A stretch of DNA of 64,000 bases from an uncultured Clostridia bacterium (GCA_944384835.1 CALWUU010000015.1:21909-85908); one strand, 5' to 3'; numbered from the stretch's first letter, positions 44,981 to 54,340 are shown. Notes: generated by a model from the letters alone, not told the origin. Numbers and translations: made by a program.

Positions 44981-45009
44981 ATTTTACCGTTCTGCCAACG
45001 TGAAGTCAA
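44981..45009 (-). promoter_or_regulatory. Promoter of the DUF1292 gene
   Basis: Minus-strand TTGACT (45004-45009) and TAAAAT (44981-44986), 17-bp spacer. Confidence 0.75.
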
Positions 45010-45144
45010 CTAAAAATGTAATTATTGAAATTATGCCTAAAACTATGTGTGAAATATTGTGTGAATGAATAGATTTTACTTTTCTGTTTCATTCTGCACC
45101 ATTTTAGTGTATAATAGAACAAACAAAAGAAAAGGAATGATTCA

Positions 45145-46086
45145 ATGGCTATAGAGATATATGATGTTATTATTATCGGCGGCGGTCCAGCCGGATATAC
45201 AGCCGCAATATATTGCGGGCGTGCGGCAATGAAAACATTGCTTTTAGAAAAATACATGCCCGGCGGTCAAATGGGAATTACAGCACATATTGATAATTAC
45301 CCGGGTTTTCCTGAGGGAATTGACGGCTTTACGCTGGCAATGGATATGGAAAAACAAGCAGAGCGGTTTCAAATAGAACATAAAACGGAAGAAGTGACCG
45401 CTGTTCGGTTAGACCAACCAATAAAAGAAGTGACCGTTTCTAACGGAGCTGTATATCATGCGAAATCCGTTATTATAGCATCAGGTGCATCAGCAAGAGA
45501 GTTAGGGTTGCCTGAGGAACGTGAATTAAGGGGAAAAGGAGTTTCCTATTGTGCCACTTGTGACGGCGCATTTTTCCGGAATAAAACAGTTGCTGTTATT
45601 GGCGGGGGAGATACAGCAGCTGCTGACGCTGTATTTTTATCTAAATTATGCAAACAAGTATATGTGGTGCATAGGCGAGATACGCTCAGAGCTGCTGCAG
45701 TTTATTATGATGTTCTGAAGCAGACAGAAAATGTAACTTTCATATGGGACAGCACAGTAGAAGAGATTCTGCATGATAACACAGTTACCGGAATTCGGAT
45801 TAAAAATAAACATACGGGTCAATTACAGACAATAGATTGTCAAGGAGTATTTGTGGCCATTGGCAATGTTCCGAACACCGAACTATATGAAAAGCAAATT
45901 GAACTGGATGGAAACGGTTATATCATTTCGGATGAAAATACAAAAACATCTCAATTAGGCGTGTTTGCAGCGGGAGATATCAGAACCAAACCTTTACGGC
46001 AAGTAGTAACAGCAGTAGCGGATGGTGCTGTAGCTGCATATATGGCAGAAGAATATATCCAATTACAAACAGCGGAAACGGAATAA
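45145..46086 (+). CDS. trxB: Thioredoxin-disulfide reductase
   Basis: 313 residues; FAD site IIGGGPAGYTAA (about 9-20), redox-active CATC (residues 139-142 by count from YCATCDGAFF), second dinucleotide site VIGGGDTAAADA, and C-terminal FAAGDIRTKPLRQVVTA. It would reduce thioredoxin with NADPH. A TATAAT at 45110-45115 lies 35 bp upstream and GGAA(T)G serves as ribosome binding site. No thioredoxin gene is adjacent. Confidence 0.93.
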   Translation: MAIEIYDVIIIGGGPAGYTAAIYCGRAAMKTLLLEKYMPGGQMGITAHIDNYPGFPEGIDGFTLAMDMEKQAERFQIEHKTEEVTAVRLDQPIKEVTVSNGAVYHAKSVIIASGASARELGLPEERELRGKGVSYCATCDGAFFRNKTVAVIGGGDTAAADAVFLSKLCKQVYVVHRRDTLRAAAVYYDVLKQTENVTFIWDSTVEEILHDNTVTGIRIKNKHTGQLQTIDCQGVFVAIGNVPNTELYEKQIELDGNGYIISDENTKTSQLGVFAAGDIRTKPLRQVVTAVADGAVAAYMAEEYIQLQTAETE

Positions 46087-46091
46087 CAAAG

Positions 46092-46134
46092 ACAGCTTTG
46101 GTTGCGATAGATAAAACCAAAGCTGTTTTATTTT
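46092..46134 (+). terminator. Terminator after trxB
   Basis: 12-bp arms ACAGCTTTGGTT and AACCAAAGCTGT with a 12-nt loop and a T-rich tail. Confidence 0.85.
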
Positions 46135-46135
46135 T

Positions 46136-46620
46136 TATAGCTTCATATGATAACAGAATGATGTCATATTGCCATATAAGACGGAAGATTGGCTGCAGAA
46201 GAAACAAAAATATATGGTCATATGTTTAATAAATGCAGGAAAAATGGACTTTGCACTGTGTCTCTCCCCAGTATGATAACAGAACTAGATGCAACAACCA
46301 GTCTATGATTCGATTATGAAAAAAGCAAAGAACAGTTATTTGGCGCATAGGCAGATCAATATGGCAAAAACTTTTGTCTGTGTAGCGTTGTGCATAAGAC
46401 TATTTTACTCAACTGCTTCTGGTGGAACGGTCGGAGCACATAAAAGCATATTCTGTCATATATAGACTGGATGGTTACATGCATTGACCGCAATTGTGAT
46501 GTCTTTCTATTGCTGAACTGTCCGTATAAATTAGCCTTCCGTATTCATGCCAATATTCTTCGAGAAACAATGTATCAGATATAAACTTACCTTTGAAGTT
46601 TGCTGAAATATTAGAAAAAA
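46136..46620 (+). other. Gene-free stretch, possibly a decayed reading frame
   Basis: No intact frame of useful length. In the plus frame from about 46313 to 46578 the translation looks protein-like (EKSKEQLFGA, then a stop, then ADQYGKNFCLCSVVHKTI, a second stop, then SYIDWMVTCIDRNCDVFLLL) and is broken by two stop codons. This could be a gene remnant; no family recognised. Confidence 0.35.
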
Positions 46621-46621
46621 T

Positions 46622-46659
46622 AAAAACAGTCAATGTCATTTGACGTTGACTGTTTTTAT
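46622..46659. terminator. Bidirectional terminator after the SGNH hydrolase gene
   Basis: Arms AAAAACAGTCAA and TTGACTGTTTTT extended by an inner GTCA/TGAC pairing; 3-nt loop. Confidence 0.85.
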
Positions 46660-46670
46660 TGCAGAGAAAT

Positions 46671-47558
46671 TTATTGCATTACATGAGTTTTAATATACAT
46701 ACGCCATTCTTTACATGCCTCAGCAGTTAAATGAATTCCATCAGGTGTTTTATCTACAGGTAAAGCTCCTGTATCGTCTTTAAATGCCTCAGCAGCATTT
46801 AAGTATGGAATCCCCTTTTCAGCAGACATATTAATAATCATATTATTTAAATTCTCTATTTTTGTATTATTATAAACTTCGTCTGTTTCAGAACGTTCTG
46901 CAGAAACAGGAAGAACTGATTGTACGCAAATTTTTGCATTTGGCTGAAGTGCTTTTATATCATCAATTAATTGAGAATATTGTTCAATAAACATATCAGG
47001 ATATACCCATCCCAATTCATTCGCACCGAACAACAGATAAATTTGATCAAACTGTCTGTCTTTTAAGGCATCCATCACTGTTTTTTCTCCGGTTCCGTCC
47101 GAATTCGGTGAATTATCTGCGTTTACAATTTTCATTCTATGGATGCTTTCTACGGTCATACCGCGGCCTTCATAATAGGTTGGCGTATCCAAACCGGAAA
47201 ATACTTTGAATCCTTCTGTAATGGAATTTCCAATAAATAATGTATTAGAGAAATACGTATCGTCCACTTCAGCAGATTCCGGAACAAAGTGGGCAGTATT
47301 TACTGTAATAGTTCCGGATGAGTCTGTATTGGAGGATGAGTCTTCGGAAGATATGGAATCTTCCGTTTCTGAGCTATTAGGCGTAACTTCAGATACAACG
47401 CTTTCCGGTGTTGCAGATGCTTCCTGACTGTTAGGCTTTATTGTAAATACGCATATTAATACAACGGCAATTGTAATTAATACCATTGCCGCAATGATTG
47501 CAATAATAGGAGTATATCTTTTTTTCTGACTTTTTGGGGATCGAATTACGCGTTTCAT
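46671..47558 (-). CDS. Membrane-anchored SGNH/GDSL-type hydrolase
   Basis: 295 residues. One hydrophobic anchor at about 17-38 after a basic N-terminus, then a Ser/Glu-rich linker (about 42-75), then an SGNH esterase domain: block I FIGNSITEGF (Ser nucleophile), block III-like FGANELGW, and block V DGIHLT with the catalytic Asp and His. Likely deacylates a surface or extracellular substrate; which one is unknown. AGGAAAAT precedes the ATG. Confidence 0.85.
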   Translation of the reverse strand: MKRVIRSPKSQKKRYTPIIAIIAAMVLITIAVVLICVFTIKPNSQEASATPESVVSEVTPNSSETEDSISSEDSSSNTDSSGTITVNTAHFVPESAEVDDTYFSNTLFIGNSITEGFKVFSGLDTPTYYEGRGMTVESIHRMKIVNADNSPNSDGTGEKTVMDALKDRQFDQIYLLFGANELGWVYPDMFIEQYSQLIDDIKALQPNAKICVQSVLPVSAERSETDEVYNNTKIENLNNMIINMSAEKGIPYLNAAEAFKDDTGALPVDKTPDGIHLTAEACKEWRMYIKTHVMQ

Positions 47559-47758
47559 ATTTTCCTCCGATGAACTATTATTTTAACGTGCTTATCCATT
47601 ATAGAAAATACAAACACAATTTACAAGGTATTGTTTTATATTGTCACTATTTGTTATATATCTGTAAGATAATTAACAAAAACGTTTACTTTTGCCGTAA
47701 AAACAAGAAAAAACAGACATAAATTATGTCTATTTCTTCCATATTGTATTTTTACATT

Positions 47759-48583
47759 TTATGTAACTTTTTTTCGTATCATACCAGCAGACAAACACAA
47801 AAGGAACATAATTAAGTTTACAATTACAATGCTTGCTCCCGTTGGTGTTGAAAACGCATACGATACCACAAGACCGATAAAAAAGCAAACAACTGAAATC
47901 ACAGCGGAAGCAATTACAACAGCACGGAACTGTCTGAAAATACGCATGGCGGATAATGCCGGGAAAATGATTAAACTGGAAATCAGCATAGTACCCATAA
48001 TACGCATGCCTACTACAATGGTAACGGCTGTCAGCAGGGCAATCAGCATATTGTAGAGATTTGCCCGCGTTCCTGTAGCCTTGGCAAAATTTTCATCAAA
48101 TGTAACGGCAAAGATTTTATTGTAAAATACGATAAATAAAATTAATACGACTACAGAAAGCGCAATGCTGACATAAACATCACTTTCTGTCATAGCCAAA
48201 ATGCTTCCGAACATATAACTGTATACATCCACGTTTTGTCCGGAGGCCAAAGAGATAACCGTAACACCAATTGCAAGGGAGCTGCTTGCAATCAATGCAA
48301 TGGCAGAGTCTCCTTTAATTTTGCTGTTTTCGCTTAACCTAAGCAACAAAAAAGCTGCAACTACAACAACGGGAATAGCAACGGGTAAGGGAGCCCAGTT
48401 AAACGCTACGGCAACAGCCAATGCGCCAAAACCTACATGGGAAAGTCCGTCTCCGATCATAGAGTAACGTTTTAAGACCAGGCTCACACCAAGCAGGGCC
48501 GCGCAAAGGGAAACCAAGGTACCTACAATCAATGCCCTTACAATGAAGGTATAGGAAAATAAATCATGTAAAATTTCTAACAT
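47759..48583 (-). CDS. znuB: Zinc/manganese ABC transporter permease ZnuB
   Basis: 274 residues, about eight hydrophobic segments, ABC-3 family: SLCAALLGVSLVLKRYSMIGDGLSHVGFG near the N-terminus and VGMRIMGTMLISSLIIFPAL further on. Last gene of the regulator-lipoprotein-ATPase-permease operon. GGGAGGC precedes the ATG. Zinc is favoured over manganese because of the His-rich lipoprotein and the Fur-type box; this is inference. Confidence 0.9.
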   Translation of the reverse strand: MLEILHDLFSYTFIVRALIVGTLVSLCAALLGVSLVLKRYSMIGDGLSHVGFGALAVAVAFNWAPLPVAIPVVVVAAFLLLRLSENSKIKGDSAIALIASSSLAIGVTVISLASGQNVDVYSYMFGSILAMTESDVYVSIALSVVVLILFIVFYNKIFAVTFDENFAKATGTRANLYNMLIALLTAVTIVVGMRIMGTMLISSLIIFPALSAMRIFRQFRAVVIASAVISVVCFFIGLVVSYAFSTPTGASIVIVNLIMFLLCLSAGMIRKKVT

Positions 48584-48602
48584 AATATGTGCCTCCCTAT
48601 AC

Positions 48603-49301
48603 TTAGGAACATTTTAAAAAGCGTTTTCCAAGTTCTGTGGTAACATACGATTTGGTGTCTCCGTAGAACAACAGAGATTGATTGATATGCAGTATTTTAT
48701 CAGCATACTGTATTGATGAGGATATATCATGAGACACCATAATAATAGTAACGCCAAGCTCCTTGTTTAATTGCTCTATCAGTTGATACAATTCTTCCGT
48801 TACCAAAGGATCCAGGCCGGTAACAGGCTCATCCAGCAAAAGCAGTTTGTCAGTAGCACACAAAGCGCGGGCCAATAACACTCGTTGCTGCTGTCCGCCT
48901 GAAAGTGCGCTGAAAGAACGCTTTTTAAAATCGCCGATTCCCAGACGTTCCATATGCATCATTGCTTGTTCCTTATCTGCTTTGCTGTAAAAAGGGTTCA
49001 GTCCGCGGCGGTTTAAACAGCCGGATAGTACAACTTCATAAACGGAAGCGGGAAAATCCTTCTGTATGTTGGTTTGCTGGGGCAAATATCCCAAACGTTT
49101 GCGTTGTATCTCCGGACCAAATGTAACAGAACCGCATTTCAACGGCACCAGTTTTAATATGCTTTTGAGCAATGTGCTTTTTCCCGAGCCGTTTTCACCG
49201 ACAATGCAAACATACTCACCCTCGTTTACCTCAAAAGAGACATGATCAACCGCAATTTTAGAATCGTATGCAACAGTCACATCATGACAAGATAATATCA
49301 T
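48603..49301 (-). CDS. znuC: Zinc ABC transporter ATP-binding protein ZnuC
   Basis: 232 residues. Walker A GENGSGKST, Q-loop YLPQQTNIQ, signature LSGGQQQRV, Walker B LLLLDEPVTGLD and switch VSHDISS. The ATG at 49301 lies just after the znuA stop (49306); a TTG at 49313 overlaps znuA but abuts the AAAGGA box. Energises the permease encoded next. Confidence 0.92.
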   Translation of the reverse strand: MILSCHDVTVAYDSKIAVDHVSFEVNEGEYVCIVGENGSGKSTLLKSILKLVPLKCGSVTFGPEIQRKRLGYLPQQTNIQKDFPASVYEVVLSGCLNRRGLNPFYSKADKEQAMMHMERLGIGDFKKRSFSALSGGQQQRVLLARALCATDKLLLLDEPVTGLDPLVTEELYQLIEQLNKELGVTIIMVSHDISSSIQYADKILHINQSLLFYGDTKSYVTTELGKRFLKCS

Positions 49302-49305
49302 ATAT

Positions 49306-50295
49306 TTATTCAAGTCCTTTTTTCAAATTTTCAACATTTTGTTTCATAAGAGATAAATAGGTTTCTCCATTTTCAAAGTCTTCTTTGGAAATATTATGGC
49401 AAGAATGGAACAGTAGCATTTCCACACCTGTTTCTTCACTGATTGAACGGGAAATTTTAGGATCTGTTAATTCCTCATAATAAATGACAGGGATTTGTTT
49501 TTCTTTTATTTCATTGATTAATTCGGATATTGTTTTGGCGCTGGGTTCTGAATCTGCAGAGCAGGAATCATAAGCAGACTTATAGTCCAGTCCGTACTCA
49601 TGGGTAAAATAAAATAGTGCAAATCGGCTTCCGAATACAATTTCCTTGCGATTTCCGTTTGCTACAACAGTACGGATTTCTTGATCCAACTCATCCAGCT
49701 GTGATAAATAGCTATTTGCATTGTCAGTATAATACTCGGCGTTATCCGGGTCAGCTTCGCATAAGGTCTGCACAATGGTTTGTACCATAGTTTTTGCATT
49801 GACGGGGCTGGTCCAAATATGAGGATCATATTGATTCAGTTCATCTGAACTTAATTCATCGGAAGTATGATTGTGGTCATCTTCGGAATGATCATGTCCG
49901 CCGCTGGGGCTTTTCAGCAAAGAGATTCCTTGAGACACATTGGTTACCTGTACGGAATCAGGCAGAGATTCAATGATATTGCTTGCCCATGTTTCCATAT
50001 TAGAGCCTGTATATAAAAATACATCGGCATTATGAATGGTAATGATATCAGATGGAGAAGGGTCAAAGGTATGACTATCTACACCGGGAGGGAGAATTAA
50101 CTCAACGTTGGCCTTGTCGCCGGCTATTTGACGCGCAAAGTCATATTGAGGAAACAGAGTAGCAACAATTGTAAGTTTATCAGGATCATTTTCAGAATTT
50201 GTACTGTTGCCGGAACTGGTATTGGAAGAACTGCAGCCCGCTAATATTCCAACAGTGATGATTGTTACAGCAAATAAAGCAAGAAATTTTTTCAT
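49306..50295 (-). CDS. znuA: Zinc-binding lipoprotein ZnuA
   Basis: 329 residues. Lipobox LAGC (Cys about residue 20), then the cluster A-1 metal-binding fold with ligands in LPPGVDSHTFDPSP, YDPHIWTSPVN and the C-terminal Asp/Glu region. A His/Asp-rich loop (GGHDHSEDDHNHTSDE, about 133-148) is the hallmark of zinc-specific members. The start at 50295 has AAGGAGA upstream. It follows the Fur-family gene by 14 bp. Confidence 0.93.
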   Translation of the reverse strand: MKKFLALFAVTIITVGILAGCSSSNTSSGNSTNSENDPDKLTIVATLFPQYDFARQIAGDKANVELILPPGVDSHTFDPSPSDIITIHNADVFLYTGSNMETWASNIIESLPDSVQVTNVSQGISLLKSPSGGHDHSEDDHNHTSDELSSDELNQYDPHIWTSPVNAKTMVQTIVQTLCEADPDNAEYYTDNANSYLSQLDELDQEIRTVVANGNRKEIVFGSRFALFYFTHEYGLDYKSAYDSCSADSEPSAKTISELINEIKEKQIPVIYYEELTDPKISRSISEETGVEMLLFHSCHNISKEDFENGETYLSLMKQNVENLKKGLE

Positions 50296-50309
50296 ATTGT
50301 TCTCCTTTT

Positions 50310-50726
50310 TTAGACAGATTGTTTCAAACAGTCTTCGCATTGACCGTAAAATACAGTTCTGGAAGTGTCTACTTGAAAGCGATGTTCTTTTAAGATGTGT
50401 TGTTCAATGCCGATCATAAAATCACAATTTAGATGTATTAATTTTTTGCACGTAATACACTTTAAATGAAAATGAACTGCGCATTCTTCTTTGTTGGAAG
50501 TATATTGATAGCATGCACCGGAATCTTCCAGCAAGAATTTTCGTACATCTCCTTGGTTTACCAGCTTGTCCATATACCTGTAAACAGTAGCTTTACCAAC
50601 GGGATTTCCGGATTGCTTCAGGTGATCTACCACGTCGTCGACGGTAACATGCCTTGATTGATTTTCAATTAGAAACTGTAAAATGTGGTCACGCTGTTTT
50701 GTTTTATATCCTTCGGATTGAGCCAT
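50310..50726 (-). CDS. Fur-family regulator, probably Zur
   Basis: 138 residues: winged helix (KQRDHILQFLIENQSRHVTV to GKATVYRYMDKL) and a C-terminal domain with HFHLKCITCKKLIHL and CEDC, the two structural CxxC pairs of the family. Because it heads the znu operon, a zinc sensor is the best guess. The start at 50726 (MAQSEGYKTKQRDH) has GGGGTG upstream; the frame continues to 50819 through the promoter. Confidence 0.87.
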   Translation of the reverse strand: MAQSEGYKTKQRDHILQFLIENQSRHVTVDDVVDHLKQSGNPVGKATVYRYMDKLVNQGDVRKFLLEDSGACYQYTSNKEECAVHFHLKCITCKKLIHLNCDFMIGIEQHILKEHRFQVDTSRTVFYGQCEDCLKQSV

Positions 50727-50742
50727 ATAAAAACACCCCAAT

Positions 50743-50759
50743 TTGAAATTGATTTTCAA
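50743..50759. promoter_or_regulatory. Fur/Zur-type operator
   Basis: 17-bp palindrome TTGAAA-N5-TTTCAA (read on the minus strand), between the promoter and the start codon of the regulator. It implies autoregulation of the whole operon. Confidence 0.65.
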
Positions 50760-50769
50760 TTTAGTTTTT

Positions 50770-50798
50770 ATATTATAATACTTTTTACCAATAGTCAA
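50770..50798 (-). promoter_or_regulatory. Promoter of the zur-znuACB operon
   Basis: Minus-strand TTGACT (50793-50798) with overlapping -10 candidates TAATAT (17-bp spacer) and TATAAT (50772-50777, 15 bp). Confidence 0.65.
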
Positions 50799-51192
50799 TA
50801 AAAGTGAAAAAATAGACAAGCAGATTTAAATTGTTCCAAGGAATATGTTAGATTGCTGTAAAATTACACAAAAATATATTTTAAATGGTTCTCTTTTTTA
50901 ACATTTCATTCATTTGTATGGATTTATATTTTGAATTTTAAAGTAGAAAAAGAGATGATTTAACCTAATGTTATTTATAAAATGATAAAAAATTTCAATT
51001 TTATGCCGTACTGAAAAATAGAAAAGCCGTTTCAAGACAAGAACATTTTGTCTTGAAACGACTGATTCATTATGGTTCAGCAATGTTTTAATGACGTTAG
51101 GTCATTTTTTAAGTCTATTTTTTGAGGGCGTCAAGTAAATTCGTTTCATATAAAAGTAAACCCTTTATATGAACTACTGCTTTGTCTGCAGT
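50799..51192. other. AT-rich spacer with a minus-strand terminator
   Basis: No gene is seen. A 14-bp near-perfect inverted repeat (CGTTTCAAGACAA and TTGTCTTGAAACG, about 51026-51060) followed on the minus strand by CTTTTCTATTTTT probably terminates the membrane-protein operon. A second hairpin, TTCATATAAA/TTTATATGAA, lies at about 51147-51176. Confidence 0.65.
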
Positions 51193-51819
51193 TTATATTA
51201 CCGTAGTTTTTTTATTTTTTCTTTTGATTATCAAATAAATCCCAATGCTCAAAATATATAAGCAGACGGCTGCTCCTGTAGACATATTCAAAATATGAGC
51301 GTCCGTAGGCTCCATTGTTCCAAAAGAAACAAACATGGATCGCTGTAATGTTAAAATAGAAGCAGCTGCCTCTGCATAGCCAATATTACGTATGACTGCA
51401 AGCAGAGGAGAAGGATTTTTATGTTGTTTTACAGCTTTTATGATTGCCATGATTATTTTAAAAAATGTGTAAGCCGCTATGGTGATCATCAAAATTTCAT
51501 CATATTTTACAGCAATATTTTGAGATAAGCTAATATAAATTACGCCGCTTAATACAAAACTTAATATGATAAGCAACATTCCGGATAATCTCATTACAAA
51601 GTATTCAGCATCCGGGGAAGATTTAGATTTGTGTTTGTATTCAAACAAAACAACCGAAAAACGCATTGCGCTTAAGATTACATAGTAGGCGCACATTGTA
51701 CTAAACCATAAAGAGGAATGGATGACTCCAAGTATCCCATGGTAGAGCGCATACAGAAAATTAAAAGAAAGGCTGATGGCAGCAGCGAAAACCATACGAT
51801 AGCGCTGCTCTCCGATCAC
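51193..51819 (-). CDS. Membrane protein of unknown function
   Basis: About 208 residues with six hydrophobic segments (VFAAAISLSFNFLYALYHGI, STMCAYYVILSAMRFSVVLF, LLIILSFVLSGVIYISL and others), ending in a basic tail. No family recognised. The frame runs back to 51966, but that part overlaps the upstream gene and is not hydrophobic; a GTG at 51819 overlapping the neighbour's stop (GTGA) or an ATG at 51795 are the likely starts. Confidence 0.65.
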   Translation of the reverse strand: MIGEQRYRMVFAAAISLSFNFLYALYHGILGVIHSSLWFSTMCAYYVILSAMRFSVVLFEYKHKSKSSPDAEYFVMRLSGMLLIILSFVLSGVIYISLSQNIAVKYDEILMITIAAYTFFKIIMAIIKAVKQHKNPSPLLAVIRNIGYAEAAASILTLQRSMFVSFGTMEPTDAHILNMSTGAAVCLYILSIGIYLIIKRKNKKTTVI

Positions 51820-52244
51820 CCTTTTTCCAACTGTTGTTTTTGTAAGTTGTCCGGAAATTTTTTGCTGAATATTCGCTCTTTGATACCTTTTGTTAGAGGA
51901 ATGAGAGAAAGAAGCAGTATAATTCCTACAAGACCAATCATAATTCCTGCAATCATATTTCCCCATATCATGCTAAAGCACATGCCGCAGCCAAAGGATA
52001 ATGCTCCAATTGTGCCGACAATAATTGTTAATACCTGCTTACCCGATATACGCATAGGAGCCTTATGCTCCATTTTCCGCCAAACAATTAGGGTAACCAA
52101 ACCAAGAAGCAAACCAATGCATCCTAATATCACTCCTTGCAGGAAAACATTCCATTGGGAAATAAGAGCCATACACATACCAAGTGAAAATAGTATTCCG
52201 CTGACAGTTCCTAATATCATTGCTGTAAAACTACTTTTTTTCAT
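51816..52244 (-). CDS. Small four-helix membrane protein of unknown function
   Basis: 142 residues with four hydrophobic segments, arranged as two similar halves (each with a G-x-L-S-x-G-x-x-M-C-type start: GILFSLGMCMAL and GALSFGCGMCFSM), and a basic C-terminal tail. No family recognised. AGGAGG precedes the ATG. Transcribed divergently from the TetR regulator and coupled to the next membrane gene. Confidence 0.68.
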   Translation of the reverse strand: MKKSSFTAMILGTVSGILFSLGMCMALISQWNVFLQGVILGCIGLLLGLVTLIVWRKMEHKAPMRISGKQVLTIIVGTIGALSFGCGMCFSMIWGNMIAGIMIGLVGIILLLSLIPLTKGIKERIFSKKFPDNLQKQQLEKG

Positions 52245-52271
52245 TGAAATTACCTCCTATATTTATTAAAT

Positions 52272-52306
52272 CAACAGTTGTTGTGTTAATCTATTTATAG
52301 TATAAT
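52272..52306 (+). promoter_or_regulatory. TetR promoter with overlapping palindrome
   Basis: TTGTTG (52278-52283) and TATAAT (52301-52306), 17-bp spacer. The inverted repeat CAACA-GT-TGTTG (52272-52283) overlaps the -35 and is a candidate TetR operator for both divergent units. Confidence 0.6.
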
Positions 52307-52374
52307 GGAGTTAAAATACGCAAGGCAACCATCAATTTAGGACTAAATGTTGGAATAATAAAAAGAGTGGTCAT

Positions 52375-52911
52375 ATGAATGTAAAAAATAACCGAAGAAG
52401 ATGTCAGTCGAAAGAGCGCATTGAAAAAGAGTTTATTGAATTGCTGCAAACGAAAGAATTACATCAAATTACAGTATCAGATATTTGTAAGGCTTGTCAA
52501 TTGAACAGAAGTACATTTTATGCCAACTATGAGGATATTTACGACCTTGCGGATAAAGTAAAAGAGTATTTGGAAACAGAAGTGAATCTTCTTTATGAAG
52601 AAGAAAAAACACAGCGCTTCAACAGCAACGATTACTTGAAATTGTTTCGTCACATGAAAGATAATCAAATGCTTTACCGTACATATTTTAAACTTGGATA
52701 TGATCATCAATATAAAATTAGGTACTATGATATACAGCAAGCAATCAAGTATTTTGATAATCAACATATTGAGTATCATATTACATTCTTTCAGAGCGGA
52801 TTTAATGCAATTGTTAAGATGTGGCTGGAAGGCGGTTGTAAAGAAACGCCGGAAGAAATGAACGAAATTATCAGAAGCGAATATCAAGGACGGCTATGTT
52901 TATCAAAATAA
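52375..52911 (+). CDS. TetR-family transcriptional regulator
   Basis: 178 residues. N-terminal helix-turn-helix EFIELLQTKELHQITVSDIC then LNRSTFYANYEDIYDLADKV (about 19-63), followed by a helical ligand domain of the short TetR type. Divergent from two membrane-protein genes, which are its likely targets. The ribosome binding site is weak (AGAGTGG), so this start is the best available rather than certain. Confidence 0.87.
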   Translation: MNVKNNRRRCQSKERIEKEFIELLQTKELHQITVSDICKACQLNRSTFYANYEDIYDLADKVKEYLETEVNLLYEEEKTQRFNSNDYLKLFRHMKDNQMLYRTYFKLGYDHQYKIRYYDIQQAIKYFDNQHIEYHITFFQSGFNAIVKMWLEGGCKETPEEMNEIIRSEYQGRLCLSK

Positions 52912-52913
52912 TG

Positions 52914-52952
52914 GAAAAGCGCTGCAGTTATTGTAACTACATCGCTTTTTAT
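52914..52952 (+). terminator. Terminator after the TetR gene
   Basis: AAAAGCG/CGCTTTT arms with an inner AGTTA/TAACT stem and a T run. Confidence 0.65.
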
Positions 52953-53025
52953 GGTAAAAACAGGTATTTTGCTATTATTTTCGTGGAAGTTTATATAGGA
53001 AAAAGTTTCAGCTGAAGTACGATAA

Positions 53026-54201
53026 TTATACGCGTTTCATAATGGAACGAGAGGTACTTAAATGGATTCTGTCTTTTTCGCTTTTATGCATATATACGTT
53101 TTGTACAAGACCAAAACCAAAATATAAACAAGCGGCAGAGGAGCCTCCGGCGCTGAAAAACGGCAATGTAACACCCATAACGGGAAGAAGACTCAGACAC
53201 ATGCCAAGATTGATAATAGATTGGAATGCAATCATCGCAAAAAATCCAAAACACATGTAAGTGCCTAAATCATCACAAGATTTTCTGGCAGCATTCATAG
53301 TACGCAGCAGCAGTAAGACGATTAAAATCAATATAGCCATAGCTCCAATGAACCCTAACTGTTCAGAAGCGACAGAGAATATAAAGTCGCTTTCCTGAAC
53401 AGGCACGACACTGCGCTGCACACGAGGAGCGGTAAATAATCCGCGTCCAAACAATTGTCCGGAGCCAATGGAGATTTTTCCCTGAATCTGCTGCAAGCCT
53501 AATCCCAATGGATCCGATTCCGGATTAAACATATTCAGAATGCGGTTTTTTTGATAATCTTCCAATAAAAATTGCCATACCAAAGGAAGAATGACAATCA
53601 AACTTCCAAATAGCCCGGCAAAATAACGCAGCTGTACACCTGCAATAAACATCATCACCAGGAACATAAAAATAAATACAGCTGCCGCACCGTCGTCACC
53701 TTGTAAATGGATGAGTATAACCGGGATTAAGCAATGAATGAAGAGAAACAAAATTTGCACCGGAGAAGTGATTTGTCCTTTTTCCTTTACTATGGACAAA
53801 TGTTTTGCAAAGGTAACCATGAATCCGATTTTTACTAATTCCGAAGGCTGGAATGTAAGTCCCCCCGGAAGCTGGATCCACGCCCTGGCATTTACGCCGG
53901 CATCTCCCGTAATTGCCTGACCGAAAAATAAAGTATATAAAATTAAAATAATGGATATTGCACCGATAAAATACCACGCTTTTGCAATGGAACGGTAATC
54001 AATGATCGTTAATACAATAGCGCCTGCATAACCAATGAGAATAGAAATTAACTGAACTGAAAAATAACTTCTGCTTCCCTCAGGTGTGGGTACTGTTTTT
54101 AACAGTAGCAAGCTATATGCAGAAATAACCAGCATAATACCCCAGAGCAGCTTATCTGCCCGTTTAAAGTAATTGATGAATGCGTTTCCTACCTTAGACA
54201 A
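53026..54201 (-). CDS. rodA: Rod shape-determining peptidoglycan polymerase RodA (SEDS family)
   Basis: 391 residues with about ten hydrophobic helices. SEDS motifs include VQLISILIGYAGAIVLT, QPSELVKIGFMV, GGGTS-like region replaced by VPVQESDFIFSVASEQLGFIGA with the catalytic Asp candidate (QESDFIF), and PFFSAGGSSAACLYFGFGLV. The QESDFIF form favours RodA over FtsW. TTG start with AGGAGG upstream. A single-gene unit here; its partner penicillin-binding protein is not in the window. Confidence 0.88.
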   Translation of the reverse strand: MSKVGNAFINYFKRADKLLWGIMLVISAYSLLLLKTVPTPEGSRSYFSVQLISILIGYAGAIVLTIIDYRSIAKAWYFIGAISIILILYTLFFGQAITGDAGVNARAWIQLPGGLTFQPSELVKIGFMVTFAKHLSIVKEKGQITSPVQILFLFIHCLIPVILIHLQGDDGAAAVFIFMFLVMMFIAGVQLRYFAGLFGSLIVILPLVWQFLLEDYQKNRILNMFNPESDPLGLGLQQIQGKISIGSGQLFGRGLFTAPRVQRSVVPVQESDFIFSVASEQLGFIGAMAILILIVLLLLRTMNAARKSCDDLGTYMCFGFFAMIAFQSIINLGMCLSLLPVMGVTLPFFSAGGSSAACLYFGFGLVQNVYMHKSEKDRIHLSTSRSIMKRV

Positions 54202-54283
54202 AATGCGCCTCCTTATGGCAAAACATACTCGTTTTTCTTGTATACGTTACTGTGCATTTCTATTATTTTATTACGATAAATCC

Positions 54284-54312
54284 ATTATATTATTTCTATT
54301 TATAAAGTTCAA
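54284..54312 (-). promoter_or_regulatory. Promoter of rodA
   Basis: Minus-strand TTGAAC (54307-54312) and TATAAT (54284-54289), 17-bp spacer. Confidence 0.75.
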
Positions 54313-54340
54313 GTATGGGCTTTTCTTCATTTTCGTAATA

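Noticed and set aside
49306..50726. Manganese rather than zinc uptake
   Set aside because: The His/Asp-rich loop of the lipoprotein and the Fur-type regulator in the operon fit zinc better; not proven.
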